Positions 1-10,789 of a DNA stretch of 64,000 bases are shown here, piece by piece (position 1 is the first letter of the stretch; every line of letters starts with the position of its first letter). The translations under genes were made by a program, and so were the position numbers. The stretch is from the NCBI GenBank assembly GCA_002049455.2, contig KV918984.1:1-64000 (forward strand). The letters are read 5' to 3'. The notes under the pieces are model-generated. The model saw nothing but the letters and a program-made list of their open reading frames with translations, was not told the origin of the DNA and searched no databases. This stretch comes from Porphyra umbilicalis (Eukaryota; Rhodophyta; Bangiophyceae; Bangiales; Bangiaceae).

Positions 1-960
1 AAATCACTTTTAGGTACAACCGCAAATACAAAGCACCCTACCTCTGCCGTGCCTACCGCGTACAGGAAATGCCCACCGATGACGTGCTCACATATGTCGA
101 CCTCGGCAGAACTTTCACACTCCGCACGCGACAGGCGCGACCTGATGGATGCGGAGGCAGCTCACGCGTGTCCCACGGGACCGGTAGGTACAAGCGCAAA
201 GACAAGGCACCCTACCTCGGCCGTGGCGGCCGCGTACAAAAAACGCCCACTCATAATGTGCCCAAATACGTCGACTGCGGCCGACATCTCACATTCCGCA
301 CACGACAGGCGCGCCCCCGTGGGTGCGGCGGTCGCACGCGCGTGTCCTACAGGACCAGAACGTACTTGTGCAAATACAAGGCACCCTTCCGCGGTCGTGG
401 CGCCCACGTACAGATCACGCCCACCGTGATTGTGTTCAAATATGTCGACTGCGGCCGACATCTCACATTCTGTACACGACCGGCGCGCCCTGGAGGGTGC
501 GGCGGACGCACGCGCGCGTCCAATAGGACCGGTAGATACTCGCACAAGTACGAGGCACCCTACCGCGGCCGTCGCGGCCGCGTACAGAAAACGCCCACCG
601 ATAATGTGCCCGAATATGTCGACTGCGGCCGACATCTCACATTCCGAACACGTCAGGCGCGCCCCGGAGGGTGCGGCGGCCGTCCGCGCGCGTCTTACAG
701 GGCCGCTAGGCACTCGCGCAAGTACGAGGCACCCTACCTCGGCCGTGGCGGCCGCGCACCTAAAACGCCCACCGATTCTGTGCCCAAATATGTCGACTGT
801 GGCCGACCTCTCACATTTCGTACACGACAGGCGCGCCCTTGTGGGTGCCGCGGCAGCACGTTCGTGTCCCACAGGACGCTTTTGTGCTCGTCTCAATACT
901 TGGCGCCTTACCTTGGCCGTTGCGGCCGCGATTAGAAAACGCCCACCGATAATGTGGACC
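1..960 (+). repeat. 174-bp satellite, array 1 (about 5.5 monomers)
   Basis: Direct tandem copies of a monomer recur every 174 bp; for example the segment AAAACGCCCACC starts at 588 and again at 762. The core of each unit reads GTCGACTGCGGCCGACATCT. The left end is cut by the window. Because 174 is divisible by 3, forward frames stay open through several monomers: one encodes a basic C/H-containing repeat around YVDCGRHLTFRTRQAR, a second reads STAADISHS. A reverse frame is also open. This is typical of a stop-poor GC-rich satellite and does not by itself prove coding. The array ends near 960 in unrelated lower-GC sequence. Confidence 0.93.
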
Positions 961-1286
961 TCCAGCAAGTGCGGCGTGGGTACCAAATGAGGGTAATTCA
1001 TGGGTCGGCCACCCACTATTCATGGACCCATATCCCGCCAACGCCGACCATCTGCATGTTCCAAATACCGGTCGGCGATCCCACAGTGAGCTCCGCTGAA
1101 GCGACTTACAGAAAGTTGTCGTTGCTCCCGCTCGTTAGATTGTCCCTGGCACCCCTCTCGCCATCACCTGCTCACGCAGGCACCAACGTGTGCCGCTTGC
1201 GCACACACGGACAACGCGTGCAGCAGCGTGTAGATGCTGCTTGAAGATATCGTGGTTGCATTCTCACGACCGCCAGAGAGAGTGGT
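961..1286. other. spacer between satellite and transposase remnant
   Basis: No gene is supported in this stretch. It has mixed base composition and a short open frame of 96 codons with no recognisable motif. It may hold the left end of the Harbinger-type element that follows, but I could not identify a terminal inverted repeat. Confidence 0.4.
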
Positions 1287-2460
1287 GTGGGGCTGTCACA
1301 GAGAGTGGGCCGAGCGCCTGGGTGTGCGCCGGGTGACATGACGTCTCAGTCTGACGTTTTCATCGGGGCACTGAGACGCCTCCGGTATCGATTGCGTCGA
1401 CTGATCCGCCTCCATGTCACCATGGGCCATGGTATTGAGTACATCAGACCCGCGGCGCTTGCATACATGCGTGTTGGACTGCACATTCGACGGTCGCTGC
1501 AGCGCTCCGAGCGAGTCAGGGCCGTTGAGTTCAACCTCAACGTCTTCTCTGAGCAGAAAGCCCTGAATAATTTCCGTACTTTGGCTTCCGACATGGGCCG
1601 GCTGTCTGCTTTGCTGTCTCTGAATAGTGATATCACTCGGTGCCGCTAACGTGTGACTCGTATCGAATGCCGTACCATCATTTTGCGCCGCTTGGCTTCC
1701 CCCTGCAGATGGACGGACTTGCAACTATTTTTTGGGCGGTCCGCCTTGGCTCTGAGCGATATGTTTTGCCGTGGCGTGGAGGAGCTTCTTGCTCAATGGG
1801 GTCATCTCTTGACGACTTGGCGAGCAGGATTTATGACTGAACGTGCGCCAGTTTACGCGCATTCTATCACATGCGCCGCTCCATGGGTGTGTGGGTTTTA
1901 TTGATGGCACCGCCATTCGCATTGATCGACCGGGAGGTGGTCTTCAGCGTGCCTGCTACAGCGGGCACAAACGATGCCATGCCATTTACTTTCAGAGTAT
2001 CTGTACGCCTGATGGGCTGTTGTTTCATCTCTACGGGCAGGTTGAGGGGCGTCGGCATGACATGTTCTTATACCACGAGTCGGGTATTGATGCACACCTC
2101 CAGGCGACGCTTCTCATTGACGATACATAGTATTGCATCTATGGAGACACGGCATATATTATTCGTGCATGGGTGCAGCGTGGATACGGTGCATGGCCTG
2201 ACGGTGACGCAGGGCAACAGGAATACGATGGAGCTATGAACCGATTACGAGAAGTGGTGGAGTGAAGCTTCAAGGAAGTCAAGCAACAGTTCACCTCGTT
2301 GGACTTCACAAGAAAACTCAAGATAAGAGAGTCTTCAGAGGATGCGCAGTACCTCGCTGGCGCGCCGCTGTGGAACTCTCGCTGTTGCTTCTACGGAAAC
2401 CAGACGGCCACTAACTTTGACTGTACTGCTCCCACGATTGACCGCTACCTACAGGAATAA
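1287..2460 (+). pseudogene. PIF/Harbinger-type DDE transposase, decayed
   Basis: The translation matches the HARBI1-like (DDE_Tnp_4) superfamily. An upstream helical part contains LRRLASPCRWTDLQLFFGRS. The catalytic core follows, with GFIDGTAIRIDRPG (first Asp), CYSGHKRCHAIYFQ, VEGRRHDMFLYHESGID, YCIYGDTAYI (second Asp) and VVE-stop-SFKEVKQQ (catalytic Glu). All three acidic positions are preserved. The frame is broken by a TAA at about 1647, a one-base shift near 1870-1885, a TAG at 2128 just before YCIYGD and a TGA just after the catalytic Glu. In family members those last two positions are commonly Gln (CAG) and Trp (TGG), so each stop is one transition away. The reading runs to a TAA near 2460. 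It is not expected to make active enzyme. Superfamily assignment is from recognised motifs; no search was run. Confidence 0.88.
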
Positions 2461-2524
2461 TAAGACTATGCCGTGGGTACCGCCGCACTTTTATTCTCTC
2501 TTCCTCGTGTCCGTAACACACCAG

Positions 2525-3325
2525 AACACTGCCCTTTTCTCTGCCGCGCCGAGCGCATCGTCATGGTGACGTGACAGTACAATATGTACAACCACGGTGC
2601 GTTTTCGTGCGCTTCACGGCCACAAAAAAGGGGCTCGACTGCAGTGCGCACCTGTTTTTCAGCCCCCACCCGAAGCGCTTTACGTCAGATTGCGCATTGC
2701 TACAATGTTAGATCCGACCAAAGTCCGAGCTCCGATGCGTTGCGCTTCGACGCTAAGCACCACGTCACGGTCACGTGTGTATGTGCGTCGCCGTACCGCG
2801 GCACATACTGGTACGTTGTGATGCGTCTTTACTCCGTCCCAGCTGTTTGTTGAATACTGTGCGCACCTCTTTTCCCGCCCGCGACCGAAGTGGGTTTCCT
2901 CTGTGGGAGCAGAAGACCAAAGATACAGCGCAACAAAGTCTGAGCCCGGATGCGTCGTGCTTCAGCGATGAGCCCCGGCATGTTTCATGCCAGTCACATG
3001 TACCATAACGCATCAGCCTGTAATGCAGTGCGTCAACACGTAGACTCGCGTGACTGTGACAAGGTGCTCAGCGTCGAAGAGAAACGCATCGGAGCTCGGA
3101 CTTTGGTCAGCTCTAACGTGGTAGCAATGCGCACTCTGACGAAAAGCGCTTCGGTGGGGGGCTGGAAAACAGCTGCGTACTGCCGTCCAGTCCCTTTTTC
3201 GTAGCCGAGTAGCGCACACAAACGCACCGCGGTTGTGCGCAATGCACTATCATGTCACCGTCGTGTGGTGCTCAGCGACGAAGCGTTGCGCACCACGACC
3301 AGGGACATTCTGTCACCTGGTCACG
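2525..3325. mobile_element. fold-back / long-inverted-repeat element
   Basis: The segment near 2549-2800 recurs inverted near 3040-3295. Both arms carry CCGAGCGCATCG-like sequence, then GTACAACCACGGTGCG / GCGCACAACCGCGGTGCG, then a shared stretch that translates as ...VFQPPPEAL..VRLRIAT..L..TKVRAPMR in the left arm and nearly the same on the minus strand of the right arm. A third, more diverged copy in direct orientation lies at about 2858-2990, starting GTGCGCACCTCTTTTCC. There is no coding gene. The arrangement suits a non-autonomous fold-back or MITE-like transposon inserted between the Harbinger transposase and the Myb-like frame. Outer ends are approximate. Confidence 0.7.
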
Positions 3326-3463
3326 TCCTCGGTTCTGGTGAAGCCCCTGTCGTTTAGATAGCTACTCGTACATTTATAATGAAGTACACCAAAAGACGCA
3401 CTGCTGTTGCCTTCAAAGCACCATACAAAGCTACGAGAACACCACGCATGTCTCATCACCGGG

Positions 3464-4381
3464 TCACTTCTCTGCCGGTGGCATCTGAGAAGACAATGCG
3501 CTTATGTCACGTGTCAAAGCCGCACGCTCAACACGTGCCGTCTCATTGTCCTCCGCCGAGCGTGGCTCGCGTTGCAGACGCTCGGAGCGGTCATCAGAGC
3601 GCCGTGAACGAGCCTCTTCGAGCACGGCCTGCTCGTTGGTAAGCAGTCGCTCGCGCAGCGTCAACTCCCGTGCAGCAAGCTCCTGATTTCGAGCCTCAAT
3701 ACGCCCCAGCGTGGCGACAAACTCAGCGTCATCACCATTGTCGAGCTCGCTTTGGGCACGCGTACGCGTTGGGGTCTTTGTTGAGCTGCTTTTCTTGGGG
3801 TCCCCCCCGCTCCCCCTTCCACATGGGGTGCCGCCCTCGGTCACGCCAGGCATGGCGCCGGCCCCGCGGCAGGCCATCGCCACGTCGCGCATGGTCTTGT
3901 CCTTGAGCGTGAGCTCCTCCTCGGTTGGGCTCTTCTCGTTTCGCTTGGCCGCAACCTTCTGTTGGTACCCGTTGTGCTCCTCCACAGTCGTCACGAGAAG
4001 GTTCTCCATCGAGTTGAACACCCCCTCCTGGCCCGTGTCGTCTGGCCGGCGCCGATCCAGGTCCTCAAAGCCGCCCTTGGGCAAGGAAAAACGGTCCTTG
4101 GCGTGCTTATGGTACGTGTTCCAGCGCGTATTGGGGTCGGTATTGAACGCATTGGCCGAATTCGTGTACCGCTCGGTCATCTTTCCCCATGGTGAAATGT
4201 GGGCCTCGGCCTTAAGGATCTCGTTTAGCAAGGTGTTGTCGTCCTGGTACGCTCAACGGCGCCGGACGGCCTTGGCGGGGGGCGGATCGGTGGGAGCGGG
4301 CGTAAGGGCGACGGATTCGAATGTGACAGCATTACTGCTTGTCAGGCCTCGGCACGGGGCCCTCTTCCAGTCACGAGGGGG
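3464..4381 (-). pseudogene. Myb/SANT-like (trihelix-type) DNA-binding protein, probable transposon partner
   Basis: The minus strand is open except for one TGA at 4253-4255. Upstream of it the frame reads ...PPPAKAVRRR; downstream AYQDDNTLLNEILKAEAHIS, then WGKMTERYTNSANAF and RWNTYHKHAKDRF. This is the tryptophan-spaced three-helix pattern of Myb/SANT-like domains found in transposon-linked proteins of plants, oomycetes and algae. A Lys/Ser/Thr-rich linker follows, then a strongly charged C-terminal coiled coil (about residues 165-250) beginning near GRIEARNQELAARE. PIF/Harbinger elements normally encode a transposase plus a Myb-like protein, and a Harbinger transposase lies convergently at 1287-2460, so the two may be parts of one element. 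The TGA would be Arg (CGA) by one transition, fitting RRRRAYQ. A shorter protein starting downstream cannot be excluded. Confidence 0.7.
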
Positions 4382-4697
4382 TTAGCCGATCCGGAAAACC
4401 GGTCGGTCAGGATCCACTACAAATCCCGACCACCGTCAAACCCGTTCAGGGCAAATATGTCTAAGTTCCGCATATTTCGTGTCGTTCCGGTGGCGATTCA
4501 CTTGTGATCACCCCGTGGCTCACCAACCATAACCGCGATCTCGAGACTTCCCTGCGACTAGTAACTCCCCGGGTGGGCCCTCAGTTAAGGGCCTAATTTT
4601 GTGTAATCCCGACGGGGGGTATTGACTTTTATTACTTCGCGCCCCTGACCCCGGGGCGCCGCAACGGTGTCACGGAGCACCCTTCCCCCGCCTCTAC
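4382..4697. other. spacer without a supported gene
   Basis: I see no gene, RNA or clear repeat here. It begins directly upstream of the Myb-like frame and may contain that frame's promoter, or the inner end of its element, but no TATA-like motif or inverted repeat stands out. Confidence 0.35.
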
Positions 4698-5369
4698 TCA
4701 AGGCGGTATTCGAAGCTCCGGCCGTCCGCCGCTGAGACTGGCCCCATGGGCCCGGAGGGGAGGGTTTTCCGAGGGTCCTTTGAGGGTATCTGAGGAGGGG
4801 CTTCCGAGTGTCCCTCGAGGGTGTCTGAGGAGGGTTTTCCGAGGGTCCTTTGAGGGTGTCTGAGGAGGGTTTTCCGAGGGTCCGAGGGGAACGGACGGAA
4901 TAAGAGGGCGAGTCGTGAGTGTCGCCTCGAGGTCTTCGACGCGGGCAAGTAAACTTCCGGTCACACAACTCGTGCTTGTCGCTTGGGGCGCCTTCCACCG
5001 GTCGACGCCGTGCGTGTGTGCTCTTCGGGCTTTCCTTCCGGGGCGAGTATTCCCCGACAGGACTACCCGGCGACACGGTTCGGCTCGCCCTCCCCCCAGC
5101 TGGGTGGGGTGGGCTGAGCGTGTTGTCACACCGACGGTTGCCGGGGTGGCCTTCGACGGCGTCGACACAGGCGTGTCACTCGCCAGCGATGGTTCACTCC
5201 ATGATGCAGCAGACGCAACATTTCTGGCCATGGGGGCACTCGTGGGGGCGGTGTTGTCGGAGGGCTGCACCGTCATGGTGTCGCTGGCAAGTGGGGTTGA
5301 CTCGGAGGGCGAATCCGAGCCGGCCGGCGTGTGGGCGTCGCTTCTCGGAGAGGAGTTGGCAACCACCAT
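4698..5369 (-). CDS. hypothetical Ser/Thr/Pro-rich protein with C-terminal repeats
   Basis: The minus-strand frame starting at ATG 5369 (MVVANSSPRSDAHTPAG) gives 223 residues. The composition is natural: a Ser/Thr/Pro/Ala-rich, acidic N-terminal half, then a short coiled-coil-like stretch (TGSLLARVEDLEATL), then a C-terminus encoded by a 35-bp minisatellite (SENPPQTPSKDPRKTL). The same frame is open upstream to 5762 and into the satellite, so the start is a choice, not a proof. No family is recognised. An N-terminal disordered part plus coiled coil would suit a gag-like or regulatory protein, but nothing here decides it. The repeat unit is not a multiple of three, so each copy is read in a different frame, which argues against strong constraint on the tail. 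Confidence 0.33.
   Translation of the reverse strand: MVVANSSPRSDAHTPAGSDSPSESTPLASDTMTVQPSDNTAPTSAPMARNVASAASWSEPSLASDTPVSTPSKATPATVGVTTRSAHPTQLGGGRAEPCRRVVLSGNTRPGRKARRAHTHGVDRWKAPQATSTSCVTGSLLARVEDLEATLTTRPLIPSVPLGPSENPPQTPSKDPRKTLLRHPRGTLGSPSSDTLKGPSENPPLRAHGASLSGGRPELRIPP
4757..4890. repeat. 35-bp minisatellite
   Basis: About 3.7 direct copies with the TTCC landmark at 4767, 4802, 4837 and 4872, so the period is 35 bp. The unit reads GGAGGGTTTTCCGAGGGTCC followed by TTTGAGGGTGTCTGA. One copy has CTTCCGAGTGTCCCTCGAGG in place of the consensus. It is G-rich on the plus strand and lies within the minus-strand reading frame 4698-5369. Confidence 0.9.
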
Positions 5370-5714
5370 GACAGCCTTGTCGTAGTGGTAAAGGCAATAC
5401 GTGGGGTTGGACGACGACGCGTGCACGTGGGGGGCGGTAGGGGGCGGTGGTACGTCAGAGCGGCGGCGGCTCGGAATGCAATCGGCCCGAGGTGGCGGAG
5501 ACTGATCACCTCGTGTCGATGCACACCAGCGATTGGCGAAAATAACTCTGTAAGCCATTGTGTTCGCGCACGTTGCTGCTCCCGCCTCGATATATACCGT
5601 TACGCCGCGTGGGTCGGAAGGACCAGATAGCAACAAATAGATTGCACATGTGGAACAACGCCCAAAAGAGGCGTGAAACGTGTCCCCGACCCACGCCAAC
5701 GACCCGTTTTTGAC
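5370..5714. other. spacer before satellite array 2
   Basis: No independent gene is supported. The minus-strand frame of the preceding hypothetical protein stays open through it, but this part lacks a clear start. It joins the satellite near 5715 at TCTAATGTCCCCATATATGT. Confidence 0.35.
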
Positions 5715-7075
5715 TTGCAGTAGATCTCTAATGTCCCCATATATGTCGACTGCGGCCGACATCTCACATTCCGAACACGACAGGCGCGCCCCCGGGGGAG
5801 CTGCAGCAACGCGTTCGTGTCTTACAGGACCCTTTAGTGCGCGTCATGATACTCGGCGCCCTAACTCGACCGTGGCGGCCGCGAACAGAAACCGCCCACC
5901 GATGGTGTGCCCAAATATGACGACTGCGGCAAATATCTCACACTCCGCACAGGACAGGAGCGCCCCGGTGGATGCGGCGGCCGCACGCGCGTGCCTTTCA
6001 AGACCACTCAGCACGCGCGCTAAAACGACGCACCCTACCTCCGCCGTGGCGGCCACGTATAGAAAACGCCCACCGACAATGTGCCCAAACACGTCGACAG
6101 CGGCCGACATCTCCCATTTCACACACGACTGGCACGCCTCGGTGGATGCGGCAGCCGCCCGCGCGTACCCCACAGGACCAGAAGGCACGCGCGGAGATAC
6201 TAGGCACCCCATCTCGGCCGTGGCGGTCGCGTACAGAAAACGCCCACCGACACTGTGCCCAAAAATGTCGACTGCGACGGACATCTCACATTCCGCACAC
6301 GACTGGCGCGCCCCCGTGGATGCGGCGGCAGCACTGACATGTCCCTAAAGACTTTCCTGTGCTCTTCATGATACTGAGCGACCTGCCTCCGCCGTGGCGC
6401 CCGCGTACAAAAAACGCCCACCGACGATGTGCCCACATAAGTCGACTGCGGCCCACATTCCACATTCCGCGCGCGACTGTCGCGCCCCGGTGGGTGCGGC
6501 TGCCGCACGCGCGTGTCCTACAGGATCGGTGGGTAATCGAGCAAATACGAGGCACTTAATCTCGGCCGTAGCGGCCGCGTACAGAAAGCGCCCACCGATA
6601 ATGTGCCCAGCTATGTCGACTGCGGCTGACATCTTACATTCCGAACACGACAGGCGCGCCCCCGTGAGTGCGCCGGCAGCACTTCCTTGTCCACAGGGCC
6701 TTTCAGTTCTCTCCATGATACTCGGCATTCTAACTCAGCCGTGGCGGCCGCGTACAGAAAACGCACACCGATAATGTGCCCAAATACGCCAACTGCGGCC
6801 GAAATCTCACATTCCGCACACGACTGGCCCGCCCCGGTGAGTGCGGCAGCCGCACGCGCCTTCTTTTCAAGACTGGTTGGTCATCGAGAATATACGAGGC
6901 ACCCGACCTCCGCCGTGGCGGCCGTGTACAGAAAACGCGCACCCATAATGTGCGCAAGATATCTCGACTGCGGCCGACATCTCACATTCCGCACCCGACA
7001 TGAGCGCCTCGGTGGGTGCGGCGGTCGCACGCGCGTGTCCCACAGGACCGGTAAGTACTCGCGCAGTTACAGTCA
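5715..7075 (+). repeat. 174-bp satellite, array 2 (about 8 monomers)
   Basis: These monomers match array 1 and lie in the same orientation, with the GTCGACTGCGGCCGACATCT core recurring. They are somewhat more diverged: some monomers are shortened or altered around 5820-5860, 6330-6370 and 6690-6730, where an AGGACCCTTTAGTGCGCGTC-like variant appears. Open frames in both strands have the same character as in array 1. The array breaks off at about 7075 in lower-GC unique sequence. Confidence 0.92.
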
Positions 7076-7850
7076 GTATGCGTCTATATCCATTTCTGTT
7101 ACATGTCGCCCTGTCATATAAGTGAGAGGATGGCGATCGACACATTCAAATTGCTTGATCAGAGATTGCCAGATCATCCTGTGGCATGAATTCCGATCGT
7201 GAAGAATTGAATTACCCCCATCAAGGTGGCACGTTAGGGTGCACGCATTGGGCTGCACCCACCGTGGTGGACCGCACCGCTGCGGAATTCACCGTCGTCG
7301 CACCACCGTCGTCGTCCCAACCGTCGTCGGGCCCACCGTTGTCGCGCTGCGGCTGCTGCGCTCTCCTTTTCAGATCGCGGACTCGTCCGCAGTGGTGGGG
7401 CCTTCAACGTCAGGCCCATTAACGACGCGGGCTTGAGTCTGGTGCCTGCAGTTTTCTCTATTTTTGTGGCGGTTTACGTGTCCGACAATCGTGTGGTGAC
7501 GCCATCTGCTCGAATGTGTCTGCCTTTCTCTTCGGTGTTCTCGTCAAGCGTGGGTGTTTGCAATGGATCCGGGTATGCTTTCGTTGTGTTTGAAGCTTCT
7601 TGTTTTGTGTGCTTGTGCCAGTCTGTGCGCTTCATTTGTAGTTATTCCCACCAATCCCTCTGCCACCCCTCAGGATCTACGGGAGTGGCGCCGGCTCAGC
7701 GATGCGGCCACCGCTGCTGCTGTGGCAGCGGCGGAGGAAGTCGCGCCCAGCCCCTCCCGCCAAACCGCTTAGGCCGTCTGACTAGCAGCTCGGGCGGCGA
7801 CGGCGGCAACAGCTGCCGCTCTCGGCAGTGGACCCAGTGATCCCACCGAT
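7076..7850. other. spacer upstream of Tigger-type element
   Basis: No gene is convincingly supported. A short ATG-initiated frame at 7563-7772 would encode a Leu/Cys-rich hydrophobic N-terminus followed by an Ala/Glu helix, but its codon use and lack of context leave it doubtful. Imperfect GTGGTGGACCGCACCG / ACCGTCGTCG trinucleotide-rich sequence lies at 7255-7345. Confidence 0.35.
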
Positions 7851-10568
7851 GTGGCCTCTGCCTCCGCGGGCGGCGAGGCGGGCAGTGCGGAAGTTACAAG
7901 TGGACGAGGAGCTGTTGGACAAGGCCCAGACCCGGCGTCGCAAGGTCCGGGCGGTGTCGGGGAGCGTGGGCGGCGCGGCGCGGGACATGCGTCAAGGGGC
8001 TCCTGGGGCGGTCCAGGAGTAGCCAGGGGGGCTGTAGGCCGCCCAAGGTCGAGCGCGGGGCGGAAGTCGCGCACTTCTATCCCTTTAGGTGACAAAATCG
8101 CACTTATCCATATCATGGACGCTGGCCACTCGTAGTCCTAAACCTTAGAGATATTTCGGCTGAACGTCAGTCTAGCGGCGGCCAGAAACATCTACAAGAA
8201 GCGGAATGATTACAAGAGGCGCGCCGCAGCATCGGAGGATCTGTCCTCGCCCCGCCTGCGTCGATCCTATTTCGAGACGGTTTTCCAAGGTTTGTGGGAT
8301 TGGTTCAAAACCCTGCAGCGGGTGGGTGGGTGGCACCTTCCCGTGTCAGGCAGCCTTCTAGAGGCTTGTGCGCGGCAGATTGCGACCGAGCTAGGCGTAA
8401 CTGGCTTTAAGGGGTCCCCGCATTTCATCCAGAACTGGGCGGCGCGCTACAACCTGCGCAATGTGGCGCTGTGGGGCCAAGGCAGCTCAGCGGACACGGC
8501 AGGGGCGGCGAAACGCATCGCTCAGATTCGGACTCAGCTCGAGGACCACCCTGCTGACCGAATCTACGATATGGACAAGACTGGGTTGTTCTACCGGTGC
8601 ATTCCTGATCGGTCGTACGTGCAAACCGGCCAACGACGGCAGGCTCGCGGAACCAAAGCCATGAAATCGAAGGACCGCGTCACCCTGGTTTTGGCTTGTA
8701 ATGCTACAGGCAGCCACAAACTCCCAGTCGCCATGATTAGTAAGGCGAAGAAGCCCTTGTGCTTCAAGCCCCTCCGTCGCGACTGTCGACTACCGTTCTT
8801 CTCTGAGCAGAGTGCATGGATGGACGGGATTGTCTTCAAGTCCTGGTTTGTGACCGTCTTCTTACGTGCTTTACGGGCCGGAACTCGTCTTCCTGTGGCC
8901 CTCATCTCCGACAATTAAGGGGCTCACGAATAACTCGAGAGCAAGCAGGTCACGTTCATCTCGCTACCTCCCAACTGTACATCTGTCTACCAGCCACTGG
9001 ACCTGGGCATTATTGCGTGCCTTAAATGACGTTACAAGAGGCGGCTACTGGACCTGGTTGTGAGCGCGTTTGATGTAACTCTTCGTCACCGAGCGGTGGT
9101 TGCGGCATCACCAACCGCGGCGTCTGCGAATGCGGTGGCGGCCACGGTGGAGGCTCAGCGGCCGACTGCAGACGCGTCGACGGGAGGTGGGCCCGCTCAT
9201 GCGGGGCCAAGCGGTGCGCCCTCGGTTGCAGCGACGGGCGCTGCACGCGCGGCCGCGTCCATCGACACGGGCCCAAGAGGGTCACTCACGGCGGCAGTGA
9301 CGGCGCCGCCAAGTGCCATAGTGGCCCCAGTTTCGGGCCCCACAACGGTTGCGGAGTCTGGCCCAATACTCGGCGTCGGTCGCTGGCTGTCGGCAGAAGG
9401 CTCATGGCCCACCATCGAAACCAATGCCAGCCGCAGACCGGCCGACGCAGCACATTTGGCGGTCGGCCCCAGCGCGGTGCGCGGCGCGACCGAGCGCGTA
9501 GCACGGCACGCGGTCCTGCCCGCGGCGGACGAAGCGTCGCGGCGCGCTGATGGCGGTGTGGCGGGCCGCGTGGCAAATCCTCTGGCCACCTCACCCGAGG
9601 AACCAGCAGCGGTCGGGGCACGGGCTGCTGATGCGGTAGCGACGGCGGTCGAGGCAACTGGTCCGCAACGACTTATTTTCGGCCCGGATCTCAGGATGGA
9701 CGGCGGTTTGCGTCGCGCTGGCAGAAGCGCACCTTCGGAGGGCGTGTCGGGGACGGGCAGCCATCCACCTGCAGCTGCCGCTGGACCAGGGATTTGGGAC
9801 TGGCCGTCAGATATGCCAGCCGCCCCAAATTCCCAGTCGGCGGCCCGTCCACGCTCACGCGCACGTGCCCCACCGGCTGTGATCCGGAGTGTCCGAGACG
9901 GTGCCGCTGCCCATTTGCATGATGCATCGGTGATTGTCCTGCAGGAGTGGAACGCGGTTGAGCCGTCTACGATCGCTTACTGCTGGCTTAAGTCTACCAT
10001 TTTGCCGAATGCAGTTGCCATGGACGTCACTGCCTGGGACAGCGAGTACCGTGCGTCATCTCGCTCATTGGGCTCTGACGTGAATTCTGTTGTATCGTTG
10101 ATGTCGGACTTTCGCTTTGGTGAGCAGGCTTTTGGGGACACACCGCGGCCTGCGAGAGAGATGGCGCTGGAAAGCTGGCTCACAGGGGGGGAGGACGAGG
10201 GCGTGCGAGCTGTTTCGGCTGATCGGATTGTGTTTGAGCAGAGAGAGAGAGGTGACTCTGCGGACGGCAAGGGTAGAGATGAGTCGTCTGACAGCGACAG
10301 CGAGTGCCTTCCCCCTTTAAGACTCTCCTTTTTATCCGTGGAGTGCCGAAACAGCAGGGTCTCTGGCCCCGAGTATTTTTTGCCACTCTTGCCACTTCTC
10401 TATCGCATTTGTGGTCAGGGGGTTCAAGGGACGAAAGATGAGGGCGAAATGGACGAGCGGGCAGGTCGGAGAATTTCCGTTTCGAAGTCGAATGGGGATT
10501 CCTGGTCCAGTTGTGTTGCGTGCGGATCTGCGGACAGAGTAGACGCGGTCGCACGTGAAAACACATGA
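7851..10568 (+). pseudogene. Tigger/pogo-type transposase, nonsense-decayed
   Basis: One plus-strand frame runs the whole length with no frameshift, broken only by stops at 8133 (TAG), 8139 (TAA), 8916 (TAA), 8931 (TAA) and 9027 (TGA). It contains a pipsqueak/CENP-B-type helix-turn-helix (IPLGDKIALIHIMDAGHS ... LNVSLAAARNIYKKRNDY), a second CENP-B-like region (QIATELGVTGFKGSPHFIQN), and the DDE_1 core: YDMDKTGLFYRCIPDRS (first Asp), ALISDN-stop-GAHE (second Asp), NCTSVYQPLDLGIIACLK (third Asp). After RYKRRLLDLVVSAFDV comes an unusual Ala-rich region of about 280 residues, then the typical C-terminal motif LQEWNAVEPSTIAYCWLKS at about 9940-9995. The element is probably dead, but recently so: domain order and catalytic residues are intact. 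The N-terminal boundary is approximate. Confidence 0.88.
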
Positions 10569-10789
10569 TCGCTGCTGACCTCGTGTCAAATAAGTAATTG
10601 GGCGCGTCTGACAACGATCGATCTGAGGCGCACAATCCCTTTGCGTGTTGGAACTCTGCGATCGAAAGCGCTTTGAGCACACAATCAACTACAATCCCCG
10701 TGCACACGAGAACGATCGCTGATGATTTCAGGACGTCCTGGCACCGTGCGCCGCACGCGATAATAGCTGGCACAGGGGCTACAACGTGC

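Noticed and set aside
7851-10568. Reassigned or read-through stop codons in the Tigger frame
   Set aside because: TAA, TAG and TGA all occur, while intact genes such as SHMT terminate normally at TGA; decay by transitions is simpler.
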